From Polaribacter sp. IC073 (GTDB lineage Bacteria > Bacteroidota > Bacteroidia > Flavobacteriales > Flavobacteriaceae): DNA of 56,397 bases. The translations under genes were made by a program, and so were the position numbers. Below are positions 38,461 through 46,316 of this stretch, one piece after another; the first letter of the stretch is position 1, and each line of letters begins with the position of its first letter. The notes beneath the pieces are model-generated. The model did not search any database and was not told the origin of the DNA. It saw nothing but the letters and a program-made list of their open reading frames with translations. Where the stretch lies: positions 1-56,397 of the forward strand of contig NZ_VORS01000012.1 in assembly GCF_007997075.1 (NCBI RefSeq). Reading direction: 5' to 3'.

Positions 38461-38489
38461 AAAGCTTCACAGAAATGTGAGGCTTTTTT
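38461..38489 (+). terminator. terminator of the tRNA operon
   Basis: AAAGCTTCACA (38461-38471) pairs with TGTGAGGCTTT (38476-38486), one T-G wobble, GAAA loop, then a T-run. Confidence 0.88.
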
Positions 38490-38572
38490 GTTTTCTATAG
38501 GTTTTGTAAGGGTTTTCAGTACTTCCTATCATTTTCAATATTACTTCATAATTAATCAAATCACATCTTTTA

Positions 38573-38613
38573 GGTGTACAATCAGGTGTACCACTTTTTC
38601 TTCTGGTGTACCA
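38573..38613 (+). repeat. three iteron-like GGTGTAC(C)A repeats before the integrase
   Basis: GGTGTACA at 38573 and GGTGTACCA at 38585 and 38605 are in direct orientation, spaced 12 and 20 bases. The last one ends 19 bases before the integrase ATG. They look like arm-type integrase or excisionase sites, or an autorepressor site. Confidence 0.55.
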
Positions 38614-38632
38614 TTTTATAAAAACAAAAACT

Positions 38633-39826
38633 ATGAATAATTACAAACTAGCTGTACTCTTTTTTCTACAAAGAAACAGGATAAATAAGAAAGGGAAATG
38701 TCCTATAAGGTGTAGAGTTACATTTTTAAAGAGTAGAAAAGAATTCTCCACAGGAATTTTTATAAATCCAGATTATTGGGATAGTGGTAAACAACTAGCA
38801 ATACCACCTAGTAATAAAGAAAATATAATTTTAAACAACAAATTAAGCCTTATTCATCAACAGATAGATAAGGCTTTTTTAATGCTTCAAATTCTGCCTA
38901 ATGACTTTGATGTAGATGATATTTACAGAAAATATAAAGGAGAAGACTCTAAAGAAGAAATAACCATTTTAGGAGCTTATGATTTGCATAACGAAAAGAC
39001 TAAAAAACTAATAGGAATTGACTTTAATAAACTGTCTTGGACTAGATATGTTGAGAGTAGAAGAAAGGTAGCTTTGTTTATAACTAAATTCTATAAAAGA
39101 AAAGATGTTAGATTGAAAGATTTAGATTTAAAATTTATCCAAGACTTAGAGTATTTCTTTAAAACTGAATTGAAATTAAGGCAAGCCACTGTGTACAGAA
39201 GTATTCAGAGGGTAAAGAAAATTATTCAGTTTGCTATTTCAGATAACTATTTAAAAACAGATCCTTTTCACTTATATAGGAATAAGAAATATAAAACTGT
39301 AATTGTCTATTTAACTGATGAAGAATTGAAGAGCTTGGAAAAACATACTTTTAGTCAAGTGAGATTGCAACAGGTGAAAGATCTATTTATATTCTGTTGT
39401 TATACAGGATTGGCTTATCATGAAATGTCAACTTTGACAACTAAAAATGTAGAAATTGGTTTTGATGGAAAAGAGTGGATTCAGATGATTAGAAAGAAAA
39501 CTAATAAGAAGATATCTGTTCCAATATTACCTAAAGCAAGAGAGATTTTGAATAAGTATAATGATGAGTTACCAAGTATAAGTAATCAGAAATTTAACTC
39601 TTATTTAAAGGAGATTTCAGAGCTTTTAAGCATAGATAAGAAACTAACACATCACATTGCTAGAAAGACTTTTGCAACTACTGTATTACTTTATAATAAC
39701 GTGCCAATGGAAGTTGTTTCAGAACTTTTGGGGCATTCTAATATGAATATTACGCAGGCTCATTATGGCAAAGTTGTGCAGAGAAAAGTGAGTGAACAAA
39801 TTAATATTCTAAAAAATAAGTTATGA
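38633..39826 (+). CDS. tyrosine recombinase / phage-type integrase
   Basis: A ~397-residue Bacteroidota tyrosine integrase. An N-terminal arm-binding domain (KCPIRCRVTFLKSRKEFSTG, NPDYWDSG), a SAM-like core-binding domain (~110-200) and the catalytic domain. Catalytic residues appear in FCCYTGLAYHEMSTL, LTHHIARKTFATTV (HxxR), LLGHSNMNITQAHYGKV (H and nucleophile Tyr). It probably integrates the element into the neighbouring tRNA-Arg gene. ATG 38633 is preferred over an in-frame GTG at 38606, which lies inside an upstream repeat. It ends directly against the stop of the converging regulator gene, with no spacer. Confidence 0.9.
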   Translation: MNNYKLAVLFFLQRNRINKKGKCPIRCRVTFLKSRKEFSTGIFINPDYWDSGKQLAIPPSNKENIILNNKLSLIHQQIDKAFLMLQILPNDFDVDDIYRKYKGEDSKEEITILGAYDLHNEKTKKLIGIDFNKLSWTRYVESRRKVALFITKFYKRKDVRLKDLDLKFIQDLEYFFKTELKLRQATVYRSIQRVKKIIQFAISDNYLKTDPFHLYRNKKYKTVIVYLTDEELKSLEKHTFSQVRLQQVKDLFIFCCYTGLAYHEMSTLTTKNVEIGFDGKEWIQMIRKKTNKKISVPILPKAREILNKYNDELPSISNQKFNSYLKEISELLSIDKKLTHHIARKTFATTVLLYNNVPMEVVSELLGHSNMNITQAHYGKVVQRKVSEQINILKNKL

Positions 39827-40456
39827 TTATAAGGTATCTAAAATGTATTCCCAAGAAAAATATTCTTTATTTTCAAGATCTACTACTTTCCTTTTTGTTT
39901 TAAACCAAGACCAATAGTATACTACTTTGTATGTTTTAGGATACTCATCATATCTTGGCAAGGGAATAGTTTCTTTTTCTATATGAACTGCACAAGGTAT
40001 AAAAACTTTCTTTTCAAAGAAATTAAAATTATCCAAATCTTTGTGATAGCATTTTTTAGGTAAAGTTTCTTTAGTAATCTTAGCTATCTTATAAAGCAAT
40101 GCATATTTTTTATCAGATTTAATGTTTTCAAACTCATCAACTAAAATTTCTTTAATTTCACTCAATAGTTTTAATTCTTTAAATTTTGTATCAAAAATTG
40201 AATACTTTTTAGTAGAATATCTATACTCATTGTTTTCAAATACAATTGGTGCATTAAACCCTAAAGCATCACTTTTTAGAATTTTTAAATCTTCTCTTAT
40301 AGTCCTTTCTGAAACACTTGTATTTTTTCCTTTAAATTCAGACAGGGCTTCAGAGCATTTTTCTATTAAATACTCAATAGTGCATTTTTTGAATTGGTTT
40401 TTTAAGCATTTATCTATAGTCTTATATCTAAGTAGTGCGTTTAAATTTGCTGGCAT
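39827..40456 (-). CDS. WYL-type regulator homologue, N-terminal HTH part only
   Basis: A ~209-residue protein. Its N-terminus (MPANLNALLRYKTIDKCL, SEALSEFKGKNTSVSERTIR, SDALGFNAPIVFENNEYRYS) resembles the winged-HTH part of Bacteroidota WYL-domain regulators. Those are usually ~330 residues; here the WYL domain is absent and a short unrelated C-terminus (YKVVYYWSWFKTKRKVVDL) follows. The start at ATG 40456 matches the family; a TTG at 40468 would add four residues. It may regulate element genes or defence genes (inference). Its stop abuts the integrase stop. Confidence 0.68.
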   Translation of the reverse strand: MPANLNALLRYKTIDKCLKNQFKKCTIEYLIEKCSEALSEFKGKNTSVSERTIREDLKILKSDALGFNAPIVFENNEYRYSTKKYSIFDTKFKELKLLSEIKEILVDEFENIKSDKKYALLYKIAKITKETLPKKCYHKDLDNFNFFEKKVFIPCAVHIEKETIPLPRYDEYPKTYKVVYYWSWFKTKRKVVDLENKEYFSWEYILDTL

Positions 40457-40576
40457 ATTTTTTTTCAATGCAGATAGGCTGCAATGAATATTTATATTAT
40501 TGCACTAAAGTAAACATTAACAACTAATAAATAAAAAAATGAGCAGAATTTTAGACAATAAATTAAGGGTAAAACC

Positions 40577-40840
40577 TTATTGTGAGAAGTTAAATAGATC
40601 TTTTACTTCAATATCTAAAGCTTTAGCTAAAACAAATAAAGTTGAAATAGTAGTATTTATTTCTCCTCTTTCAATCCTACCAATTTGTGATATAGATATA
40701 TCGCAGTCATTTGCTAAATCTTCTTGAGAAAGATTAGCATCAGTTCTAAGCATTTTTAGACTTTCACCAAATGCTTTTATGAATTTTTTGTTCTTGACTT
40801 TTATCACTAGGTAAAAGTCAGTAAACAATACACAATACAT
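40577..40840 (-). CDS. XRE-family helix-turn-helix repressor
   Basis: An ~87-residue (or ~75 with an internal GTG start) Cro/C1-type DNA-binding protein. The HTH covers LKMLRTDANLSQEDLANDCD, ISISQIGRIERGEINTTI and LFVLAKALDIEVKDLF. It starts two bases downstream of an 18-bp perfect palindrome that lies between it and the divergent lipoprotein gene, the usual layout of an autoregulated switch. The interval 40457-40576 to the next gene shows no further gene. Confidence 0.85.
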   Translation of the reverse strand: MYCVLFTDFYLVIKVKNKKFIKAFGESLKMLRTDANLSQEDLANDCDISISQIGRIERGEINTTISTLFVLAKALDIEVKDLFNFSQ

Positions 40841-40858
40841 TAACGCATATATGCGTTA
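40841..40858. promoter_or_regulatory. 18-bp palindromic operator of the XRE repressor
   Basis: TAACGCATATATGCGTTA is a perfect palindrome placed between the divergent starts (40840 minus, 40891 plus). It is a natural binding site for a dimer of the adjacent HTH protein. On the plus strand TATATTTA follows at 40867-40874, a near -7 box for the lipoprotein gene. Confidence 0.65.
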
Positions 40859-40890
40859 TAATTATTATATTTAACAAAAAAAAATAAATT

Positions 40891-41688
40891 ATGAAAAACA
40901 GATTTTTATCATCAGTATTACTATGTCTAATTTTATTAACTTCTTGTGGAGGTAATGATGAAAACATCACAGGAAACTTTTCCAATGATGAAAAACTAAT
41001 AACGCAAGTTACAGTACAGAATCCTGAATTTCCAGATTATTACAACCCAGACACATTTATATATGAAAACGGAAAACTTATAAAAGCGTGGCTTGTTGGG
41101 GGTTCTGGTTCTTTATATGAATTTGAATATGGTGCAAATGGGAAAATAGCAACTGTATATAAAGGATCCTCTAATTATTCAGATATAAATACCTCTATTA
41201 AAGATACAGGTCAAATAACAAAACAAATCTATAACGGGGATGGAAATTTAATTTCTATTACTGATAGTGGAGGAAAAGTGCTTTGTAGCATGGATTATGA
41301 TTCAAACGGAAGGTTCTATAAAGTAGATGTTAAAGATAATTTGATTGGAAAACTAGAAACTTATATTTATTCCGATTTTGATACAAATGGGAACCCTAGA
41401 AAAATGAGTGATCTTACCATTACTTATGATAATAAAGTAAATCCAATCTATGTTCTATTTAAAAAGTATGGTTTTTTTAATGTAATAATGAGTAACTCTC
41501 TAGAAGGAAGCCTAGGTGGACTTTATTTTTCTCCCAACAATATAAAAGAAATAATAGATACCGACGACAATAATAAAATATTATTTAGTGCAATTTATTC
41601 TTATGATGCAGACAGGTATCCTGTCTCTAATAGCTTTAGTGGTTATGGAAACGGCAGTTATAGTGATGTTGAAGTCTTTGAGTATTAA
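40891..41688 (+). CDS. lipoprotein with YD/RHS-like repeats, unknown function
   Basis: A 265-residue lipoprotein (lipobox LLTSC, Cys ~19; GGNDE follows, fitting surface export in Bacteroidota). The body shows short repeats such as FIYENGKLIKAW, FEYGANGKIATVY, DGNLISITDSGGKV and MDYDSNGRFYKV, like YD/RHS-type strands. It is divergent from the XRE repressor and shares its operator region, so is probably regulated by it. Surface function is not known. Confidence 0.62.
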   Translation: MKNRFLSSVLLCLILLTSCGGNDENITGNFSNDEKLITQVTVQNPEFPDYYNPDTFIYENGKLIKAWLVGGSGSLYEFEYGANGKIATVYKGSSNYSDINTSIKDTGQITKQIYNGDGNLISITDSGGKVLCSMDYDSNGRFYKVDVKDNLIGKLETYIYSDFDTNGNPRKMSDLTITYDNKVNPIYVLFKKYGFFNVIMSNSLEGSLGGLYFSPNNIKEIIDTDDNNKILFSAIYSYDADRYPVSNSFSGYGNGSYSDVEVFEY

Positions 41689-41827
41689 GATTTAACTGTA
41701 TCTATGAAAATTAACCTAAATTTAAACAAATAAAGAAGGTATACCAAATAGCTAATTTGCCTTATAATAAAATATAGGAAGAGGTTAAAGTGAATTCATC
41801 TATTTGCTTTTTCGTAGATTTAGAAAA

Positions 41828-41841
41828 GTAAAATATTTTAC
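41828..41841. repeat. 14-bp palindrome in geneless stretch
   Basis: GTAAAATATTTTAC is a perfect palindrome in the 350-base gap 41689-42038 between the lipoprotein and the decayed DUF3127 gene. Nothing else in that gap looks coding; a weak promoter-like TATATTTTG precedes the pseudogene. Confidence 0.4.
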
Positions 41842-42038
41842 AGGTCTTCTTTGATGAGATTGCAATTAGCTAAGGACAGCAAGCATCTAATATTTATCAA
41901 TGCAAGTAGAGAGACATTATTTTTGAATCATAGAAATCACATTGATTCTATTTTAAGTATGTACTTATATTTTGTAATAAATAAACTAATTTTAATAAAA
42001 AAAACCAATAAATCAATTTAATTATTAAAAAAACAAAT

Positions 42039-42399
42039 ATGGAAATAGTAGGAAAATAAAAGTTTTAAACGAGACTCAAAATATAGGTAGTAGTGGCTTT
42101 AGGAAACGAGAAGTAGTTATTACAACAGGTGATCAATATCCACAGCATGTTTTAATAGAATTCATTCAGGATAAATGTGATTTACTAAATAATTATGCAG
42201 TGGGGCAGGATGTGAAAATAGGCATTAATGTTAGAGGGAAAGAATGGATAAATCAGAGGGTGTTGCAAAATATTTTAATTCGCTTCAAGGATGGAGAATT
42301 GAACTTTTAAATACTCAAGAAATAAAAGAAGATACGCTACCAGAAGTTCCTCCTATGAGTCTTGTAAAGGGTGAAGAGGAGGATGATTTACCATTTTAA
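42039..42399 (+). pseudogene. decayed DUF3127 (SSB-like) gene, two frameshifts
   Basis: Reading across frames gives MEIVGK, then KVLNETQNIGSSGFRKREVV, ITTGDQYPQHVLIEF, GRKEWIN-like sequence, then EGVAKYFNSLQGWRIELL and an acidic end EEEDDLPF. This is a DUF3127 protein whose DDLPF tail is like the SSB C-terminal tip. One base is lost after codon 6 (AAAATAAAAG) and one near 42258 (AATCAGAGGG where AATCCAGAGGG is expected), giving early stops. A raw-read error is possible, but two independent lesions favour decay. Confidence 0.72.
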
Positions 42400-42432
42400 A
42401 ATAATAATTGCAACATTAATAAATTCAGAAGA

Positions 42433-43083
42433 ATGAAGAATGAAATTATAGAAGCTATAAAAAACTTTGACATAGCTAGGCTTAATGTATTACTTGATGA
42501 TGATACTTCATATATGGATGTTACAAAATTCCGATTTCTAAATAGGCTAGAAAAAAAGTTTAACACTGCTAGAAAAGAGGGGTGTTGTCATTTTGATGAG
42601 ATTTTTTTTGGAATCTGTGGAGATTGTAATAAAGGTTGTGAGGGATTGACTTTTTTATCTACATCTGGTTACTACTTAGACCTACTTATTAAAAGTAAAG
42701 ACGAGAAATTTGTAGATGATATTTACACATGTTCTAAAATTATAGGGTCTAATATTATTGAGAAAAAATATAGTTTAGAGCCACATTTTTATGAAGATGA
42801 AAAAGTGAGTTTTCAACCATACTCTGATTACAAATTTGTAGAAGAACAGTATAAATTAATGATAACAGATATTGATAGTTTTAAAGAAGATTTAAGCTTT
42901 GAAGATTTTATAGCCTGGTATGAAACATACGGCGATTTAAGAAATTTAAATTTTTTAGAAACAACTATTCTAAAATTATATACCAAAATATATGATGATG
43001 TAAATGCGATAAATAAAATTCTTGAGAAAGAAATAGAAACAGAGAATTTTGTAAGGTCTATAAAAGAGGCAGTAAGTGTTTAA
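42433..43083 (+). CDS. hypothetical protein, Cys-rich N-terminal motif
   Basis: A 216-residue protein I do not recognise. It has no signal or TM. The N-terminus is helical (MKNEIIEAIKNFDIARLN), followed by a cysteine cluster (CCHFDEIFFGICGDC, then KGCEG, ~50-70) that could bind zinc, and a Glu/Lys-rich C-terminal half. It is codirectional with the following three orphans and 33 bases after the DUF3127 remnant. Similar size and composition occur in immunity-type cargo of mobile elements, but this is only a guess. Confidence 0.55.
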   Translation: MKNEIIEAIKNFDIARLNVLLDDDTSYMDVTKFRFLNRLEKKFNTARKEGCCHFDEIFFGICGDCNKGCEGLTFLSTSGYYLDLLIKSKDEKFVDDIYTCSKIIGSNIIEKKYSLEPHFYEDEKVSFQPYSDYKFVEEQYKLMITDIDSFKEDLSFEDFIAWYETYGDLRNLNFLETTILKLYTKIYDDVNAINKILEKEIETENFVRSIKEAVSV

Positions 43084-43113
43084 CAGAGAATTCACCAAGT
43101 ATTATAAAAGTAC

Positions 43114-43641
43114 ATGCTAAAAAATAGATTTTATTTTTTCTTATTGTTAACATCAATAACCTATTCACAAGATAGGTGGGTTAATTTTGCTGATGAAAAC
43201 GAAATAAATATTAAAATAACAAAAGACACAAATAAGTTTAAAGTTAACGATTTAGAATTTGTAGCTGTTTGGAATAGCAAAATGACACCTAATGAAAAAT
43301 ATGGGTATTTAGGAGGTATTAAAAACCTTAAAATATTCTATAAAGAGCAACAAATGGATGAGCATGTTAATTTACCTGACAATATAGGATTGGGTTATGT
43401 TATAATGAAATTCTATGATTATAATTTTGATGGATTCTTGGATTTTACAATTCAAGTGGATTGTGGAGGTAGTTGCTATTCTCATTATTATTTATATGAT
43501 ATAAAGCAGCAAAAATTTATATATCAAAAAGATTGGAATTTTAGAATTCAAAAAATAAATAAGAAAGAAAAACTAATATTAACACAACCAGATGGGATGC
43601 TGGATAATAGAGAGTTATTTAGAGTTGAAAAGATAAATTAA
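43114..43641 (+). CDS. secreted hypothetical protein with Asp-rich calcium-like loop
   Basis: A 175-residue protein with signal peptide (MLKNRFYFFLLLTSITYSQ) and a beta-rich body. The motif YDYNFDGFLDFTIQVDCGGSC resembles a single FG-GAP/EF-like Asp loop (DxNxDGxxD) followed by two cysteines. This pattern is known from XAC2610-like periplasmic proteins. Function unknown; probably envelope-located cargo of the element. Confidence 0.58.
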   Translation: MLKNRFYFFLLLTSITYSQDRWVNFADENEINIKITKDTNKFKVNDLEFVAVWNSKMTPNEKYGYLGGIKNLKIFYKEQQMDEHVNLPDNIGLGYVIMKFYDYNFDGFLDFTIQVDCGGSCYSHYYLYDIKQQKFIYQKDWNFRIQKINKKEKLILTQPDGMLDNRELFRVEKIN

Positions 43642-43665
43642 TAAAATTAAAAAGAGAGTAACAAT

Positions 43666-44079
43666 ATGAAAATATCAACAATGTACCCCAATTTTAAACC
43701 AGCAGTAAAATTTTGGTTAGATGGTAAAAACTATTCTTTAGTTTCAGATGATTCTAAAAAAGTAAGTTTTATGATTCCTTTAGCTTCTCATAAAAAAGGA
43801 TTTGATTATTATGAATTAGATAATGTAAATGGAGGGGTAGTTTTTTCTTTAGTAACAATGTTAGGATTTAAAACTATTAAAAAGTCAAGCTCTAAAATTA
43901 TTAATGATGAATTACCTTATGATGATTGGCGTTATTTAATAGATGAGGTTATGAGCCCACATTTAAGAAGTGAAGAATATCAAGCACTAAAAAAAGGTTA
44001 TGCTAAAACAAGCACTGGTTGTTTTGGTATGTTAGCTGTTTTATTTATTTCATTTTTATTAGTAATTAAAAATCTTTAA
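43666..44079 (+). CDS. hypothetical protein with C-terminal membrane anchor
   Basis: A 137-residue protein of unknown family. A globular part (~1-110) with KPAVKFWLDGKNYSLV and DELPYDDWRYLIDEV, then one C-terminal TM helix (MLAVLFISFLLVIK). Such tail-anchored layout suggests a cytoplasmic domain at the inner membrane. It is followed after 4 bases by the next gene, so translationally linked. Confidence 0.55.
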   Translation: MKISTMYPNFKPAVKFWLDGKNYSLVSDDSKKVSFMIPLASHKKGFDYYELDNVNGGVVFSLVTMLGFKTIKKSSSKIINDELPYDDWRYLIDEVMSPHLRSEEYQALKKGYAKTSTGCFGMLAVLFISFLLVIKNL

Positions 44080-44083
44080 AATC

Positions 44084-44827
44084 ATGTGGTTATTTTATAT
44101 TATAGTATTATTAGTAGTGTTTTATTTATTAGATAAGTACACCCCAAAATATAAGCCAAAAGTAAAAGACTTAAATGTTAAGGAAAAAATCTCATTAAAA
44201 AAAGAGGTATATATTGATAATTCTAAAATCAATAATATTAACATTAACGATAAATTTAAGAAATCTGTGGAGTTTGTTAACGAATTTGTTTACAGTTATT
44301 TATATGTAAATTTTATTAATAAAGAAGATAATACTTATTCTATTGTTGAAGGTTACACAGAAGAATTTGAAAAATCTTTTTTTGTAAACGAATTAATTAA
44401 ATTTTCCATTGTTAAAGGAATAAAAATTAATATTCCAGATGAATGCCTTATTTCTTTCGAAGAATTTAATACTCATAGTATCTATAATGTATGGACTGAA
44501 ATCTATTGGGAAACTGAGCATAAAGTTTATCAATTCGAATTTGGTTTATCTCAAGATTTGGATTATTCAGATATGGCAGTTATTGATTCTGTAATTGTAC
44601 TTTTAGATTCTGAAAATACTGTAATAGACATAACTATTAAAGAGAATTCAAAATTAGGAGGAATTCCAAAGCTAAAACATTTAACAGCAGATGGAGCTTT
44701 TAGTTTGAATACACCACTTTATTTTGAGAATGATTTTGATTTGAAAAATAGTCAAAATTTCCGTATAATTAATGAGCAATTTAATGACGCCTTATATTGT
44801 TATTATAAAGATTCCAAAATAATATAA
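44084..44827 (+). CDS. hypothetical protein with N-terminal membrane anchor
   Basis: A 247-residue protein of unknown family. One N-terminal TM (LFYIIVLLVVFYLLDKY), a Lys-rich linker and a soluble domain (~50-247) with aromatic strands (VWTEIYWETEHKVYQFEFGL). Adjacent to the tail-anchored protein at 43666 with 4 bases between, so the two may form a membrane pair. After its stop, 44828-44960 holds a small GC-rich hairpin (TGCGGG..CCCGCA near 44914) in otherwise AT-rich DNA. Confidence 0.55.
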   Translation: MWLFYIIVLLVVFYLLDKYTPKYKPKVKDLNVKEKISLKKEVYIDNSKINNININDKFKKSVEFVNEFVYSYLYVNFINKEDNTYSIVEGYTEEFEKSFFVNELIKFSIVKGIKINIPDECLISFEEFNTHSIYNVWTEIYWETEHKVYQFEFGLSQDLDYSDMAVIDSVIVLLDSENTVIDITIKENSKLGGIPKLKHLTADGAFSLNTPLYFENDFDLKNSQNFRIINEQFNDALYCYYKDSKII

Positions 44828-44960
44828 AAATAATTTTTTTCAAAATTTTTAAAAACTTTTCCTATCGTGAAAGCGAGGTAATCTAATATCAACCCCCACT
44901 CACTTTTACCATTGCGGGATACCCCCGCACTATTAAATAATCTTTAAAATTTAAGAAACT

Positions 44961-45305
44961 ATGGTAAAAATTGTAGGATTTAAGACCTTTGAAAGAAAAG
45001 ATGGGTCAGAGTTTTGTGCATTAATTGTACAAGGAGGAATTGAAGCTGTAAAAAGCAGTGAAACAGGAAGAACTTATTTTACAGCACGTAAAGTAAATGT
45101 CAGTTGTACTTTTGATGAAGAAATGTGTGAAAGTTTAATTGGTTCAGATTTTCCTGGTAGTATTAAAAAAGTAGAGGTAGAAGCATATGAGTATGCAATA
45201 CCAGATACTGGGGAGTTGGTTATACTTACACATAGTTATCAATATGTAAGTGAAGATGAAAACGTTGTTAAAAACAATGTAGTGGAAAAAGAATTGGTTT
45301 TATAA
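44961..45305 (+). CDS. small conserved hypothetical, replication-module neighbour
   Basis: A 114-residue soluble protein (MVKIVGFKTFERKDGSEFCA, GRTYFTARKVNVSCTF, GSIKKVEVEAYEYAIP). The predicted all-beta pattern and its place before a RecA-like ATPase make an OB-fold/ssDNA-related role plausible, but no signature proves it. It starts the right-hand gene run of the element (44961-50705). A terminator-like hairpin follows. Confidence 0.5.
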   Translation: MVKIVGFKTFERKDGSEFCALIVQGGIEAVKSSETGRTYFTARKVNVSCTFDEEMCESLIGSDFPGSIKKVEVEAYEYAIPDTGELVILTHSYQYVSEDENVVKNNVVEKELVL

Positions 45306-45331
45306 ACTAATTTTTTAAGTTAAGATAGAAT

Positions 45332-45367
45332 AAAGAGTTTACAGAGATGTAAGCTCTTTTTTTATGT
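45332..45367 (+). terminator. terminator after the 114-residue gene
   Basis: AAAGAGTTTACA (45332-45343) pairs with TGTAAGCTCTTT (45348-45359) with one T-G wobble, then T7. It would limit read-through into the ATPase gene. Confidence 0.78.
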
Positions 45368-45378
45368 CTTTTTTTTAG

Positions 45379-45391
45379 TGAGATAATCTCA
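45379..45391. promoter_or_regulatory. odd palindrome upstream of the RecA-like ATPase gene
   Basis: TGAGATAATCTCA is a perfect inverted repeat around a central A, 34 bases before the ATPase ATG. It is a candidate operator; the cognate regulator is unknown. Confidence 0.4.
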
Positions 45392-45425
45392 TTGAATTTA
45401 ATTATAAACAATAATATTTAAAATT

Positions 45426-46316
45426 ATGCAATTACAAAAAGCAAAAAGGCACCAAGTAAAATTAAGATTAGGATTGTCTGGTGCATCAGGTTTTGGAAAG
45501 AGCTATTCCGCTCTTTTATTAGCCTATGGAATTACAAGAGATTGGACTAAAATAGCTGTAATAGATACAGAAAATAATAGTGCTTCCCTGTATTCTCATT
45601 TAGGGGATTTTAATGTGGTTTCTTTAAATCAACCTTACAGTCCAGAGCGATATATAGAGGCTATAAGGCTATGTGAAAAAGAAAACATGGAAGTAGTTAT
45701 AATAGATTCAATCACTCATGAGTGGCAAGGAAAAGGAGGTTGTTTACAAATACACGAACAATTAGGGGGTAGGTTTCAAGATTGGGCTAAAATTACGCCT
45801 AGACATCAAGCTTTTATAGATGCTATTCTACAGTCAAAATGCCACGTAATAACAACAGTTAGAAAGAAAATGGACTATTCTATGGATAGGGATTCAAGTG
45901 GTAAAACAAGGGTGGTGAAACACGGTTTAAAGGATATTACTCGTGAGGGTTTTAGCTATGAATTAACCGTTGATTTTGAGATAATTAATGAGAACCATAT
46001 GGCGAAAGCAACAAAAGATAGAACAGGTCTATTTATGGACAAACCAGAGATTTTAATTAACAAAGGAGTTGGCAAAATGCTAATAGATTGGTGTAATCAA
46101 GGAGTTTCAATTGCAGATGCTAAAAAGGAAATAGCAGAATGTACAACTGTTGAAGGTTTAAGACATTTATATCAAAAGTATTCAAGTCTTAAAAAGGAGT
46201 TGAACGATACTATTTTAAATCGTAAGCAAGAGATTGAAAACGTAAAATCTATGGTTATAGAAAGCAAAGAAATTATTAACAATAATAAAACATCAGAAAA
46301 TGGAATTAGTAGCTAA
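45426..46316 (+). CDS. RecA-fold AAA ATPase of mobile-element replication/recombination
   Basis: A 296-residue ATPase. Walker A is GASGFGKS (19-26) and Walker B VVIIDSITHE (Asp94). Downstream HVITTVRKKMDYSM and GLFMDKPEI match the Sak4/RecA-like annealing-protein ATPases in phages and integrative elements of Bacteroidota. It probably aids strand exchange or replication of the element. The C-terminus (~225-296) is a Lys/Glu coiled helix. Its last 17 bases overlap the DUF3871 gene start. Confidence 0.78.
   Translation: MQLQKAKRHQVKLRLGLSGASGFGKSYSALLLAYGITRDWTKIAVIDTENNSASLYSHLGDFNVVSLNQPYSPERYIEAIRLCEKENMEVVIIDSITHEWQGKGGCLQIHEQLGGRFQDWAKITPRHQAFIDAILQSKCHVITTVRKKMDYSMDRDSSGKTRVVKHGLKDITREGFSYELTVDFEIINENHMAKATKDRTGLFMDKPEILINKGVGKMLIDWCNQGVSIADAKKEIAECTTVEGLRHLYQKYSSLKKELNDTILNRKQEIENVKSMVIESKEIINNNKTSENGISS

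Noticed and set aside
40539..40727. 62-codon plus-strand frame starting MSRILDNK.
   Set aside because: It is mostly antisense to the XRE repressor gene, whose HTH is convincing; no ribosome site is seen.
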